Source: Austropuccinia psidii (Eukaryota > Basidiomycota > Pucciniomycetes > Pucciniales > Sphaerophragmiaceae). From it: a stretch of DNA of 64,000 nucleotides. A program made the translations under genes and the position numbers. This document shows positions 24,759 through 35,597 of this stretch, piece by piece; position 1 is the first letter of the stretch; every line of letters begins with the position of its first letter. The notes below the pieces were generated by a model that worked only from the letters and a program-made list of their open reading frames with translations, had not been told where the DNA came from and did not search any database. The stretch lies in assembly GCA_023105745.1 (NCBI GenBank), contig JALGQZ010000013.1, forward strand, positions 18,513,105 through 18,577,104. The letters run 5' to 3'.

Positions 24759-25372
24759 CCAAGAAAGTATTGCATCTCTTTGCTGTTTCTAGGTACTGGT
24801 TTCTGCAGTACTGCTACTACTTTGTTTTGGTCTATGTCCAGGTTAAGGCCTGAGAATTTATGTTCTAGTGCCAATAGTTGTTGTTGGCAGAAATTGCACT
24901 TCTTGAGTGAAAGGTTCAGATTGATGGGTGTGCATTTACTTAGTACTCTGTCTATGTTTGCATATGGTCTTCCCATGTCTCTGAGCATACAATGATATAA
25001 TCAATATACACTACCATACAGCCTTCCATTATTTCTTCTTGAAATATTGTGTCCATCATCCTTTGGAAGTGGGCTGGTGCATTTTTGATTCCAAAAGGCA
25101 TTGTGGTGTACTCATATATACCACTATGACATATGATTCTGAGTAACTTCATGGAGTTTGGTCTAACTCCATTCTTGTGAAAGCCATTCATGCAATCCGT
25201 CTTAGTGATGTATTTGGATTTTGCCAATTTGTCTAGAGAATGGGGTATGCTTGGTATAGGGTCCCTATCTGCTCTGGTGTAGTCATTCAGTGCTCTGAAA
25301 TCTCCACACAACGTAGACTTTCCATCATTCCAAGTGATAAGGACAGGTGTGGTTAATTTCACTATTTCATTG
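24759..25372 (-). pseudogene. Old Gypsy-1 reverse transcriptase, part 2
   Basis: Minus-strand continuation of the split Gypsy-1. It has TPVLITWNDGKSTLCGDFRA, the MDCMNGFHKNGV segment, MPFGIKNAPAHFQRMMDTIF, and a mutated catalytic box YIDY in place of YIDD (near 25010). It then runs LSLKKCNFCQQQLLALEHK and the EMQYFLGL segment that was cut by the Gypsy-2 insertion. Loss of the second catalytic Asp means no polymerase activity. Confidence 0.85.
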
Positions 25373-27353
25373 TGTAAGGTTTGACTATGAAACCATAAGT
25401 AAAAATTACTAATATTTTACTTATTGTACTCTGAATGTCCTTATAAATAAAATAAATAAGATAAAATCAATTATAATAATAAAGAATTATTATAATTATG
25501 GGGTAGAAATAGTTATATTGATAAATAAATATAATAATATAATTTATATAATTAAAGAATAATATGATAAATAAATATATTAATATCTGATAATTAATAT
25601 ACTTAAACGCACTTTTTTATTGTTACAAAAAAATAATAAAGGCATAAAAAATGCTTTTTATTAATAAGAAACAACATAACTATAATATTACTAATATTAA
25701 AGCTATATATTAATATAAATACTATTTATATTAATTGAAGAATTATTCATAGTAATAATAGAGAGAAATTATTATAATAAAAGAAAATAACCTACTTTTG
25801 ATGTTTAATATAATAATTTTGGAAGAGTTTACGCCAAATAAGGTAAGTAAGATATACTTAAATAGTATTTACAAATGAAATTAAAAGAAATTACAAATTT
25901 TATTGATTTTACATCAAAATCAGTTTTTTTTGAGAGAATTATAACAAAACAAATGAACAATTGAAGTAATCATGTCAAAATTATTATTATAAGAAAGATT
26001 ACCTTTGGTCTTTGATAATATAAAGGATTTATAGATAAAGAATAAAGATTTTTCTTTTGATTTAATTGTTTTATTGTTTTTATGCATCTGAGGGGAAAAT
26101 GGAGTAAAAAGAGCTCTCTTTATAGTAAATACCTCCCTTCTAGAGTCCATTAGGCTCCTAGTAGACATGTACTGATGGTATCTACTGGAAATGATTAGTA
26201 TTTCAAGGCTTAGTGATGATTACATCATGATCAAACCATCTTATCTCATTATTATGCCATTATTTAGAGTTATCACTATAAATCAAAGTTTGATGTCATC
26301 ATAGGCTTGGAAAAAGCCTAAATTTTGTGGATTTTATCAGTATTAATCATAAGCTAATAGTATTCACCAGTTGTATCATTTATATAACTGTTAGACGTAA
26401 AATAAGATTACAGTGAGTGATTATAAATGAACAATTTTAAGCTTAAACTTCGATCATTAATAAACTTTAAGTTATACATGCTAAAGCCATTCTGAGAGTA
26501 GATTCTGATAGCTTGGCATGTCCTTATTAAACTTTCAAGAGAATTTCATTACATCATCAAAACTCTATTTTGATGATTTTTCTTGTAACTCATCTTTTCT
26601 GTCAAAATTTAATATTTTGAACTTCAAACCATGATTTCAAGGGGTTATACCTTGAATATTATGATACAAACTACATAGTTATTCATGTATGAGCTATTAG
26701 AATCTGAATATATACTTTGTTCTAAGTTTGGACCACTTTCACAACAAAGTGGTCAACAGCTCTAGTAATTTTGTTCAGTAAACCCTTACAAGTTATAACC
26801 TTGTTCATAACTTGTCAAATAAAGTTCATATCTGTGTTCTTAAATTAATTGAGTGGTGAATTTATTTTTGGTTTAACTTTCTATAATGTATATTTCAAGG
26901 GATATTAGCTAAAAACCATGAATATGTGCATTGACCAAAAAAGTGCATATATTCAGCTTAATTCCTTAAGTATTGACTTTAGAGAATTGTCATAAAATTG
27001 TTTTATGTGTAGTTTTCCATGGGGAATATAATGGTGAAATTCATTTCACAAGCTGTTTCATTGGTTTCTGAGTTGAATAAGATTTCATGTATTTTTTAGG
27101 GAATTACTACTTATTATTAAATAATTATTGAATTTACAGATATGCCATAAAAATGTTATATGTGTATTTTACTATGAGGAATCTAATGGTGTAATTTATT
27201 TCACATGTTTACCCATTAAATTCTGACTTAATTCAGACTTTACACCTATTTATGGCATTTCCACTGGTTTTAAGATAATTATTATGAGTATAATTATTAG
27301 AAAGTTTTTCTTGTGACCTTTTTTGATATGTGGTAATATCTCAAAGGCTCACA
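25373..27353 (-). repeat. Solo Gypsy-3 LTR
   Basis: It begins TGTAAGGTTTGAC and ends CAAAGGCTCACA, with a perfect 5-bp duplication CATTG at 25368-25372 and 27354-27358. Joining the flanks restores the continuous RT coding of the split Gypsy-1 (DMDLIKKI to the WNDGK region). It is 1981 bp and related in reverse complement to the LTR at 4938-6748. It probably arose by LTR-LTR recombination that removed the internal region. Confidence 0.9.
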
Positions 27354-27358
27354 CATTG

Positions 27359-28139
27359 TGTCATATCTTCTTGATTAAATCCATATCTAGGAGTTCATTG
27401 ACATGTTTTTCAATTTCTTTCATAGTTTCCAGGATTGCTGGATATGGAGGTCTTCTGAGAATGGGTGGATAATTTCTTTCCACATCTAGATATAGTTCTA
27501 TATCATGGCCTATGTTTTTGACCCAGGGTTCTTCACCAATGGAAAAAGATGGCCTATTATTCCTCAGAAATTTCACTAAAATGAGCTTTTGTTTACTTTT
27601 GAGGTTAGAACCGAATGTCCCTTCTTTGAATTCATTGAGTAATTCCACTAAAGGGTCTTGGTTGGACAAGTGCTATATATCAAGGGAAAATTTCTTTTCC
27701 TTTTTTTTTACCTATGGTAATGTGCCTATTTTTACTATTCAAAAATGTATATGCCATAAATCATCTGACAGTCTGTTCCAAGTAAGAATCCCCAGATGTG
27801 AGCATCTTCAAGAATTAAAAGCTCTGGGTTTAGTCTGATATTACCTTTCCTATGGGGCATAATTATCTCTTTGATAATGGCCCCAATGAATGTAATCTTT
27901 CCTGATGCACTTTGAAAGTTCTTAGCCTTGGTTGGAAAGAGTTGGTTTTCCCAATTTGGGAAATCTTTGTCCAGACATTCTCTGGGAACTATGGAACAGT
28001 GTTCTCCACTATATATTATTGATGAGTGTTGAGAATTGTCAACAAATACAGTCATCTTGGTGGCTGTTCCATGAATACATGCCATCCACTTAGTTGGTGT
28101 GACTAAGAAGGTTTGTGCATCTTGTGTGTGTTTGCACAA
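27359..28139 (-). pseudogene. Old Gypsy-1 protease and start of RT
   Basis: 28139-27735 holds the retropepsin region: TKMTVFVDNSQHSSIIYSGE, with YSG where the young copy has DSG, so the catalytic Asp is lost. Then come the FQSASGKITFIGAIIKEII and FLLGTDCQMIYGI segments. 27669-27359 is the RT N-terminus (DPLVELLNEFKEG, KNIGHDIELYLDVERNYPP, LRRPPYPAILETMKEIEK). It ends at the CATTG duplication of the solo LTR. Frames are broken between the two parts. Confidence 0.85.
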
Positions 28140-30552
28140 GTTGGTATTAGCAGTGTCTTGTGGTAGGCCTTCTTCGAACTGTATATCCTGAATTTCTAGT
28201 TGTGTTTCTTCTTGATACTATACTAGGAATTCTTCTATTGGGTCTTGGTCATCATCAGAGATTTCTCTGAAGGAATCAACCATGGAGTCAGATTCAGAAT
28301 CCTCTTCTTGGGTTTCTTCCTCTGGGACCCTCTCAATGGCATAGATATTTTTCTTTGCCATTGGAAATTTGTTGAAATAGTGGTCTGTTGATCCACAATT
28401 GTAAAAAGTGTTCTTCTTCTTGGTCACATCTGCTATTTTCTCTTTGGGTTTGTCTTTGTTTTAAAATCTGTAAGGCTGTTTCTCCTTGGCATTGTTGCCT
28501 CTAAATAGAGATTTCTTCCCTACATTTGTCCTCTTCCTTAGATCTTGTAACATATTGGCAATGTCATCTAGAGTGCAACTTTGGTTTCATCTTCATTTTA
28601 TTGCATGCTCTAGTTCTCCTGGAATCTGTTTCAAGAGTTTATTATTCCTCCTTTGAATGTTAATTTGAGGATCAATGGCTTGAAGTCTCTTAGACTTTCT
28701 AAGACACCACTAATATGGATCTTTTTCCACTGAGTATTTGTCATTCTAAACTGACATGGTCTTTTTTCATATCCAAGTACCATTTCTGTACTTCTGGAGT
28801 ATTTGACTCTTCCACCATGGCCAGTTTCTTCTGCCATGGATTTCTTACATTTCTATGTACCAAATAATAGAATGTCCTTTAAATGCTGTATTTATCCTGA
28901 AAGTGATCCAGTAGTCTGGTATGCTTGGCACATCACTGAGGAGTACATCAATATAATCAATGAGCTCCATGTGATAATATTCTCCTACACCAGGGAATTT
29001 TGGCCAGCTTGAGGCCTCTGGAAGCTTTTTAAGTGCTTCCTTCCCAGAACAAGTCATGTTATCTCCATCTTGGTAGTGTGATGGAGACCTTGACTTATTA
29101 TCCAACAAGACATCTGGTTTGATGTCTTCCTGGGGGTGTGGATTATCCAAAACATTGCCTTGTGGATGGGGCTTTATGTTTTGGAAGAAATTAATTTTTT
29201 TAATGTCTTGATCCAGATAATCCCTGTCCCTTTTGCAGTGGTGTTGCTTCTCTAAGACTTGGTTAAGTCTTTTGTTGGTTTCTTCTGAGGCTTTGCTTAG
29301 TTTAGAATAGCCTTCTTGAAGAGTTTTGACAGTTTTGGTTTATGAGGATGTCAATTCTTCCAACCTCAAATTCTTTTCTTGGAGCTTTGCAAACTTTTGT
29401 TGGGTTTAATCTTCAAATTGGGACATTTTTAACCACAGTTCATTATTATTTATGTTACTTTAAGGTTTTACAACACTATTTTCCATCTGAGTGGGGGTAA
29501 TATTTCTATTAGAAGGACTTCTGATTATATTAGAAGTACTTACAGGTATTTCTGGCTTTTGTGTACTACCTTCACCAAGTCCAACAGCTTCTGTATCATT
29601 TGGTTGAAAGAAGTATTGTTCTTGCCCTTTGATCCTTGTATTCTCCTTGAAAGTACCTGGGGTTGTTATGAATGGTGACTCTTGGCCACTAATCTTCTGG
29701 TTCCTGAATGGTGTGAAGCCACTGGAGAGTTGGGGTTTGTCTACTCCTTGTGAGCCTGAAGGAATCAGAGTATTCTCTTTCTGGTTCAGGTGTTCTTCTA
29801 TAGATTGGGTAGTGGCTTGATTCTCCCTGATCCTGGCTACCCTTTCCTCTAGGAGATTGAACTGCCTGTTTGGATTTCATCCTCTTGTAATTACCATAAG
29901 ATCTTTGAAGGGTATATCTCTGAGACATACCTTCTGGAAGCATGCTCTCAGTTCCTCCCAGTGTGAAGGTAGGTTGAACCTCTTGTTGTCCATGCTCCAT
30001 TGGAATAGATATTTGAGGAGTTGATGAATCTGAAGAACTTGATCCATATCCTTCCAGTCCTCTGGTTTGAAGTTACCAATGAATTGGAGAGTGAAGGGCA
30101 GTGTGGGTATGATTTCTCTCAGTGTCCATGGTGTCCAGAACCTGGTCTTCTGCCTCTGAACAGTCCCGGTCTGTCCTCTGGCTGGTTCCTTGGGATTCCA
30201 AGGTTCCTGAGGTGTACAGGGGACATTTTATTGTTTGCAAGTAGTCAAAGACTTTGTGTTCTTAGGGTATTAACCTTTTACTGTGTCTTGAACAAATTTC
30301 TTTCCTACTGCTTTGGGAAATTTTCCTTTAGAAGTTACAACTGGGTTAATTACTGTGATATTTAATGTACAAGTTGTCAATGTTGGTGTATCTTGTATGG
30401 ATGCAGAGTTTTGTGGGTTTCTACTCCTCTGAGTGGCTATTGGTGTCCACCTTTTGGTAGTAATAAGGCCTTCAATGTGCCCTTCTGTAACTTGTATCTG
30501 AGGGTGTCACAGGTGTTTTTCCTTGTGACTTTGTTTCAAGTGGTATATGTTT
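28140..30552 (-). pseudogene. Old Gypsy-1 gag and overlapping ORF region
   Basis: Minus-strand gag relative of 53913-55990. The zinc knuckle near 28395 has lost its last Cys (NCGSTDHYFNKF), and an acidic tail follows. The capsid part is at 28837-28631 and 29150-28845 (MELIDYIDVLLSDVPSIPD). The N-terminal low-complexity segment is at 30000-29689. Near 30250 the intron of the young copy is recognisable, but the donor is GTTAAT and the branch site is lost; the gag ATG (ATGTCCCCTG) and the CTCAG acceptor are kept. TTTGTTTCAG followed by TGGAAGAAAAAC at about 30555 matches the splice acceptor of the first coding exon. Confidence 0.8.
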
Positions 30553-31176
30553 TTCTTCCACTGAAACAAAAAGGTAGAGGACTTATGTAAATTAAGACTT
30601 CTTGGAATGCTTTGTGAATGTCTAAAAATGGCCTCTGGGAAATATTTTACTATATTGTGCCCTTGTATTATGAGTTGTAATTGGAATTATCAATTGCATG
30701 TCAAAATACTGTATGGTGGACTTATGGCATACAGTTAGTATCCAAATCTCTCCCAGATCAACTTGTAATTAACAAGTGTAATATTATAAGTGGTTCTGTA
30801 AAGGACATTTGAGATTATCAATATGTCCAACCATGACTCTGAAACTGTTATTTATAGTAAAGAGGGTTTCTTTTTCAAAAAAAGAAGAATGTATTCAAGG
30901 TCTTTAAGTTTTTTGATATCAAAAACACACCAAAAATAGTCTGTGGTGATTAAATTATAATCAAACCACGTAAAGAAATATAGGAAAAAACACAGTGGTA
31001 TATGTTTATATACCACTCAAAGAAATTACTAATATATGACATTCAATATTTTATTAATTTTTTTAAACCTAAAAAAGAAAAGAATCAATGATTCAAAAGT
31101 TAAAAGTTAAGAAAAACTCACTTTTAATGCCAAATTAGTCCAAAAAATCCAAAAAAACATGGCAAGGCCCCCAAAA
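30553..31176 (-). other. Old Gypsy-1 leader
   Basis: Untranslated leader equivalent to 52970-53564. TTTTGGGGGCCTTGCCATG on the minus strand next to the LTR (about 31158-31176) is the primer-site equivalent. No ORF of note. Confidence 0.7.
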
Positions 31177-31240
31177 TGTCAGGATGAGTCTATGAAGAAA
31201 TTGTGATATAACTATTTACAGCTTGAAATATGACTTTCAC
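31177..31240 (-). repeat. Stub of the old Gypsy-1 5' LTR
   Basis: TGTCAGGATGAGTCTATGAA begins the reversed LTR, which matches the left LTR for about 65 bases and then stops. The rest of this LTR is deleted or was cut by rearrangement, and the neighbouring sequence is unrelated. Confidence 0.75.
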
Positions 31241-31799
31241 ATGGTGTGGTATTCCATACCAGTTCTTCCAAGATTCAAATCCACAATTTCAAAGCTAAAA
31301 CTTTGATCAATAATAATAATAATATATATATATATAAAGAAAATAAAGATAAAAAGTGAAAGATAAAAGTAAAGAATTGCAAGAAAAAGGAATAGAATTA
31401 TATTAAAATAACAAAAATAAGTATTCCACTGAAATCTACATCAAATTTTACCTATAGTCACATATTGCCTCAACCCCATAATGTCAATAATTTTCTAGAT
31501 ATCATGGATTAAAGAAGAGAAATGATACTATAAACTCTATAATAGGTACAAGAATATGCTTAAAGATAATGCAGCTTGTCTAGATATTCAATATGAATAA
31601 ACATGTGTAATACTACATTAGTGATAACATTACTCTTAAAACATCATGTTTTACATGTCTTGACATAAACAAAACACTTACATATAAGCTAACATAGTGT
31701 TACATTACTCAATACCCACTTAAACTCCCATAAACAAACATTACAGGTATTATTTACAAATTAAATTTTACATAGAGAAATACTCAACTAAATACAGAT
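31241..31799. other. AT-rich noncoding sequence
   Basis: No coding signal. A short AT microsatellite (TATATATATATATA) with AAT units lies at about 31308-31338. It may be the outer part of the DUF4100-type element or unrelated flank. Confidence 0.4.
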
Positions 31800-32380
31800 C
31801 AAGGCTGTGAAGAAGAAATATAAGGTTAGTAGAGATAAGAATACAGTTTAAAAAAGTATGGTGCAATCAACCAAACATATGGTGCAATATCTGTATCAAA
31901 TGACACCATTCCAAATTTAACCACCAGCAAAAATGTCTCAAGGCTGTGCATAATAAGAATAAAGTTTAGTTAGAATATCAGTATAATTCAAAAAGTATGG
32001 TGCAATCAACCAAACATATGGTGCAATATCTGTATCAACTGACACCATTCCAAATTTAACCACCAGCAAAAATGTCTCAAGGCTGTGAAGAAGAAAAATA
32101 AGCAAAAATGTCTCAAGGCTGTGCATAATAAGAATAAAGTTTAGTTAAAATATCAGTATAATTCAAAAATTATGGTGCAATCAGCCAAACATATGGTGCA
32201 ATATCTGTATCAAATGACACCATTCAAAATTTAACCACTAGCAAAAATGTCTCAAGGCTGTGCACTGACAATATTAAGGTTCAGAATGGTGCAATCAACC
32301 AAACATATGGTGCAATATCTTGATCAAATGACACCATTTTTAATCTACCCACCAGCAAAAATGTCTCAAGGTGGAATTTT
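31800..32380. repeat. Imperfect tandem repeats with ATGGTGCAAT and AAAATGTCTCAAGGCTGTG
   Basis: Units of roughly 110-140 bp repeat about four times. Each carries ATGGTGCAATCAACCAAACA, then ATATGGTGCAATATCTG, GACACCATT and AGCAAAAATGTCTCAAGGCTG. TGGTG...CACCA could fold. They lie upstream of the TATA box at 32427 and look like an LTR/U3-type enhancer array. Some short ORFs here are by-products. Confidence 0.75.
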
Positions 32381-32426
32381 TTCTAAGTCCCTTGTTTTTG
32401 GAAGGCTCTATGGAGGGCCCAAAAGG

Positions 32427-32440
32427 TATAAATAAAGGGC
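32427..32440 (+). promoter_or_regulatory. Putative TATA box of the DUF4100-type element
   Basis: TATAAATAAA, preceded by GGAGGGCCCAAAAGG and followed by GGGCCTCTC, then a pyrimidine and C-rich run. It is about 1.06 kb upstream of the Gag-protease ATG and just after the tandem repeats, a typical U3 layout. No experimental support. Confidence 0.45.
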
Positions 32441-33490
32441 CTCTCTCCCTGTTCCCCCCCCCATGCTTCTGATTCAGAAAATAATTTTGAGGATCAATCC
32501 ATCCCTTCTCTAGTAGGATAATCTAGTATTTATATTGAAGAAGATCAGTAGCAAGGCTCAGTATCTTATAGTATTATTTATGATTAATTAATGAAAGAGT
32601 TTAATATTATTTAATAGTCTTACCATTATAGTAGTAGTGTTGAAGTAGTGTTTGAAGATATTATCAGTAGTGATATTATCTAATTTATCAATAACCCTTA
32701 TTTATAGAAGGGATATCATCTTACCCTTATACCTTATATCAATAGCCTTTTAGGTATATTGGATTATATCTATATTGATCCTAATAGTATTATATTACTA
32801 TTATATCATTTATATATTACCCTTATATTAAACAAAACCACCCTTAAAGAATTATCTTACCCTTAAATTATTAAAGCTACATTGATAGTATTATTAAAGC
32901 ACCTTTAGAAGTATTAGCTAGCTATCAAGATTATTATTAATATTAATAGTGATCTTAAACAGTATTGTTTAAATATCTCAGGTATTGAAAGAAGGAATAC
33001 TAGAAGAATTAATTAAAAAAGAATTATAATCAACAACAAGAAAGTTAAGCAAACCTAAATTATTAAAAAAATATATATTAACTATTACTATTATTATCAT
33101 AGTGATCTTTTATTGACAGACTGATAGAGACTTCTGAAGAAAATTCTCTAATTGAAAAGCCACAAAACTAAATAATTGATTTGTAATCTCATCAAAAAGG
33201 GTATCTTTTTCAGTATATTTAGAGGGGCAGCTAATAAACCTAGCACCCATGGTTATTGGCTAATTCTGAAATTCAAAACAGAGTCACCAATAATTTCCCC
33301 CTCAAGGTACTGCCTATTATTTATCCCACAACAAAAGGAGTTCCCACATCTGGTGTCCCAACAGTGGCCTTCCAATCTCAAGTATCATTAATAAGATCAC
33401 ATTATCAATCTTAAAAATCATAAAAAAATGAAAAAAAACCAATCAACAAAATAATTAAAAAGTTAAATCATTGTTTAGATCACAACTATA
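32441..33490 (+). other. Leader of the DUF4100-type element with possible primer site
   Basis: Noncoding AT-rich leader with many TATTATAT and AATTATT runs. Near its end, 33351-33368 reads TGGTGTCCCAACAGTGGC, which matches 13 of 18 positions of the retroviral tRNA-Lys type primer site. If that is right, the 5' LTR ends just upstream, near CCCACA at 33343-33348. No matching 3' LTR is seen in the window. Confidence 0.4.
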
Positions 33491-34155
33491 ATGGAGGAAT
33501 CATCATCCTCAAAGAAGGCTCTAACCTTGGAGGAGGAATTGGAAAAAGAGCAGTCCAGAATTGAGGAATTAGGTCAGGAAGAAAGTGAAAAAGAGGATTT
33601 TTCTTATTTAGAAAATGATGAAGAATTTCAGAAGAAAAGGTTAGAATTACAGAAGGCTATGGAAAGAGCTGCAAGAAGACATGGAAAGAAGACAAAATCA
33701 AGTCAATTCTCACCTGAGACTACTGGGGATGCAACTATTGAAAGAATGCTCAGACCCCAGCAACCATCACCATCACCAACCCCAAAGACATTTGCAACAT
33801 CCACACCAGGAACATTGCCAAGAGCTGCAAGATTTGCAAAAAGGGTACATATTACAACACCAACTCAGCAACCTGAAAGAGTTACAATACCCATAAGAAA
33901 GATTGTTAAAATAAAGGCAAAAGATTATAACCTCAACTTTGATGGAAGTGATGTTGAGGATTTTATAAAAAGAGCTGAAAGGATAGCATCAATTGAAGGA
34001 GCCAATGAAAGGGATTTGGCCATGCAAATAGCATTCTGGAGTGAAGATAAGGATATCAGATATGAAATTGAAGGAATGCCAGGATATGAAATGGAGGATT
34101 GGGATCAATTAAAAAAGGAAATGATAAGTAAATGGGGAAAGGTGGAACCAGAAAG
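33491..34155 (+). pseudogene. Gag-protease of DUF4100-type retroelement, N-terminal part
   Basis: ATG at 33491, 221 complete codons. An acidic, Glu-rich and coiled-coil-like N-terminus (EEELEKEQSRIEELGQEE) is followed by a Pro/Thr-rich linker and a capsid-like segment (KAKDYNLNFDGSDVEDFIK, then IASIEGANERDLAMQIAFW and DWDQLKKEMISKWG). The gene is interrupted in that domain by a solo Gypsy-1 LTR. Taking one copy of the GAAAG duplication, the frame continues directly at 35598. The family is one I recall from rust genomes as DUF4100-domain proteins; this is from memory. Confidence 0.75.
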
Positions 34156-35592
34156 TGTCAGCCTGTGACTCAAAACCAGAGCACAAGCATGACAACCAAA
34201 ATACCATAAATCAATGGTAGAGCCAAAATACCACCAAAACATGGAGCTGAGCCAAATTAGCTCAAAAGGTATCAAAAGAAAGAGGAAACTCACCTCTTCC
34301 TGAAAATATAAGTCCCATCACCATAGGACAAGAAATAACAAAGTTATTCCTACTCAAAGTTATTGCTGAGCATAAACCTTAATTTTCACCTCTCATTTAA
34401 AATCTAGAAGGAGAGGCTTAACCCCATCAAATGGGTATTCCAAAGAAGCTCTAAGCCAGGGCTATCCAATGGTACTAGCCAAACTGAGCTAGCACCAGTA
34501 TTACTTGAGTTATGGTCAAATTCAGACCAAATAAGGGTGAACAAAACATTCACCTCTCATCTAACTTTTACAGTTTTAGTGTGAGATACTTAAAGTGGGG
34601 TCTTTTTGGAAAGAGCACAATCAGGGCTATCTGATGGTGTCATCCATTTCCTCATATCTCAACTAGAACAGAAGTTATTGGCCAAACAAGCTTAATACAG
34701 CTTTTGCCCAAAACACGCCAATGTATAAAAACACTTGTACATGGGATAGCTTTGCCATATTTAAGGATAACCTTGTCAAGTTGGGTACCATTGTATAGAG
34801 CTCATACAGGGCTATTCAATGAACCAACTTTGAGCTTGATACCCCAAAAACTGACAGAATTATGACAATTTTAAGGTAAAAATCCCACCTGCTGTCATAT
34901 ACAGCCTTACCATGGGATAATACCCTATAACCATGAATATGAGGTGTCAAATAGACAAAGAAGCATGTTTTTACTTCAATACCTCATATGTCAGTCAATA
35001 CTGGGGTCCCATACAGTTTCTGTACAGCATTCTACGCGTCATACACGTCAAAATCAGGCTGTGAGGTCCCCAGATGAAAATTTTCACCCTGTATTGGTGA
35101 AAACTGCCCAGATGTGGTTTCAAAACCACATCTGAGCCCAATACAGGGTATACAGGCTGTTTGCAAACCACAAGCCTGTCATGAGGAGTGAAAAATCTTC
35201 ACTTCCTCTACGTGAAAAGGTCTAACAACCTTTTCACCTCAATTTCAGGATAAAAGGAGGGCTTTTCACTGCCAAAACCCTTTCCTCATCCTGCTCTTGA
35301 ATACCCTACGTAGTAAACTGTCAAAAACAGTTGTACTCTTGGGTAATAAACAGGTATAATTATATATTTAATTATTGTAACTCTTATTATAGTAACCCAA
35401 CTGGTAAGATTGCACCCTGGGTTCTCAATAGCGCTCACCACCACTATTTTCCAATAGTAGAACCCCTTAATTACATTATAAATCATATTTTAAATCAAAA
35501 ACTCTTATTATAAATCAATTTTCTACGTGTCACAGTCATAATTCTAGTTGTAAATACTCTTATTACTACTTCAATATAGACTCAGCCTGACA
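34156..35592 (+). repeat. Solo Gypsy-1 LTR inside a gag gene
   Basis: 1437 bp from TGTCAGCCTGTGACTC to GACTCAGCCTGACA, with perfect duplication GAAAG (34151-34155 and 35593-35597). There is no internal region, so it is a recombination product. From about 34560 to the end it is nearly identical to the 5' LTR at 51532-52969, but its first 390 bases or so differ more. Confidence 0.95.
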
Positions 35593-35597
35593 GAAAG

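Larger units (their letters stand above)
11997..31240 (-). mobile_element. Old Gypsy-1 copy, minus strand, split by two insertions
   Basis: The 3' LTR is on the left (11997-13399). The internal region runs 13400-31176, and a 5' LTR stub lies at 31177-31240. Removing the nested Gypsy-2 (15758-24753) and the solo Gypsy-3 LTR (25373-27353) with their 5-bp duplications leaves about 6.79 kb. That is almost the same as the 6.82 kb internal region of the young copy at 51532-61229, so the assignment is secure. The reading frames carry many stops. It entered the plus-strand Gypsy-3 at its integrase; ATTGT precedes it at 11992-11996, but the right-hand duplication is lost with the truncated 5' LTR. Confidence 0.85.

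Noticed and set aside
31177..31240. Full Gypsy-1 5' LTR
   Set aside because: Similarity stops after about 65 bases; the next kilobase does not follow the LTR at 11997-13399.
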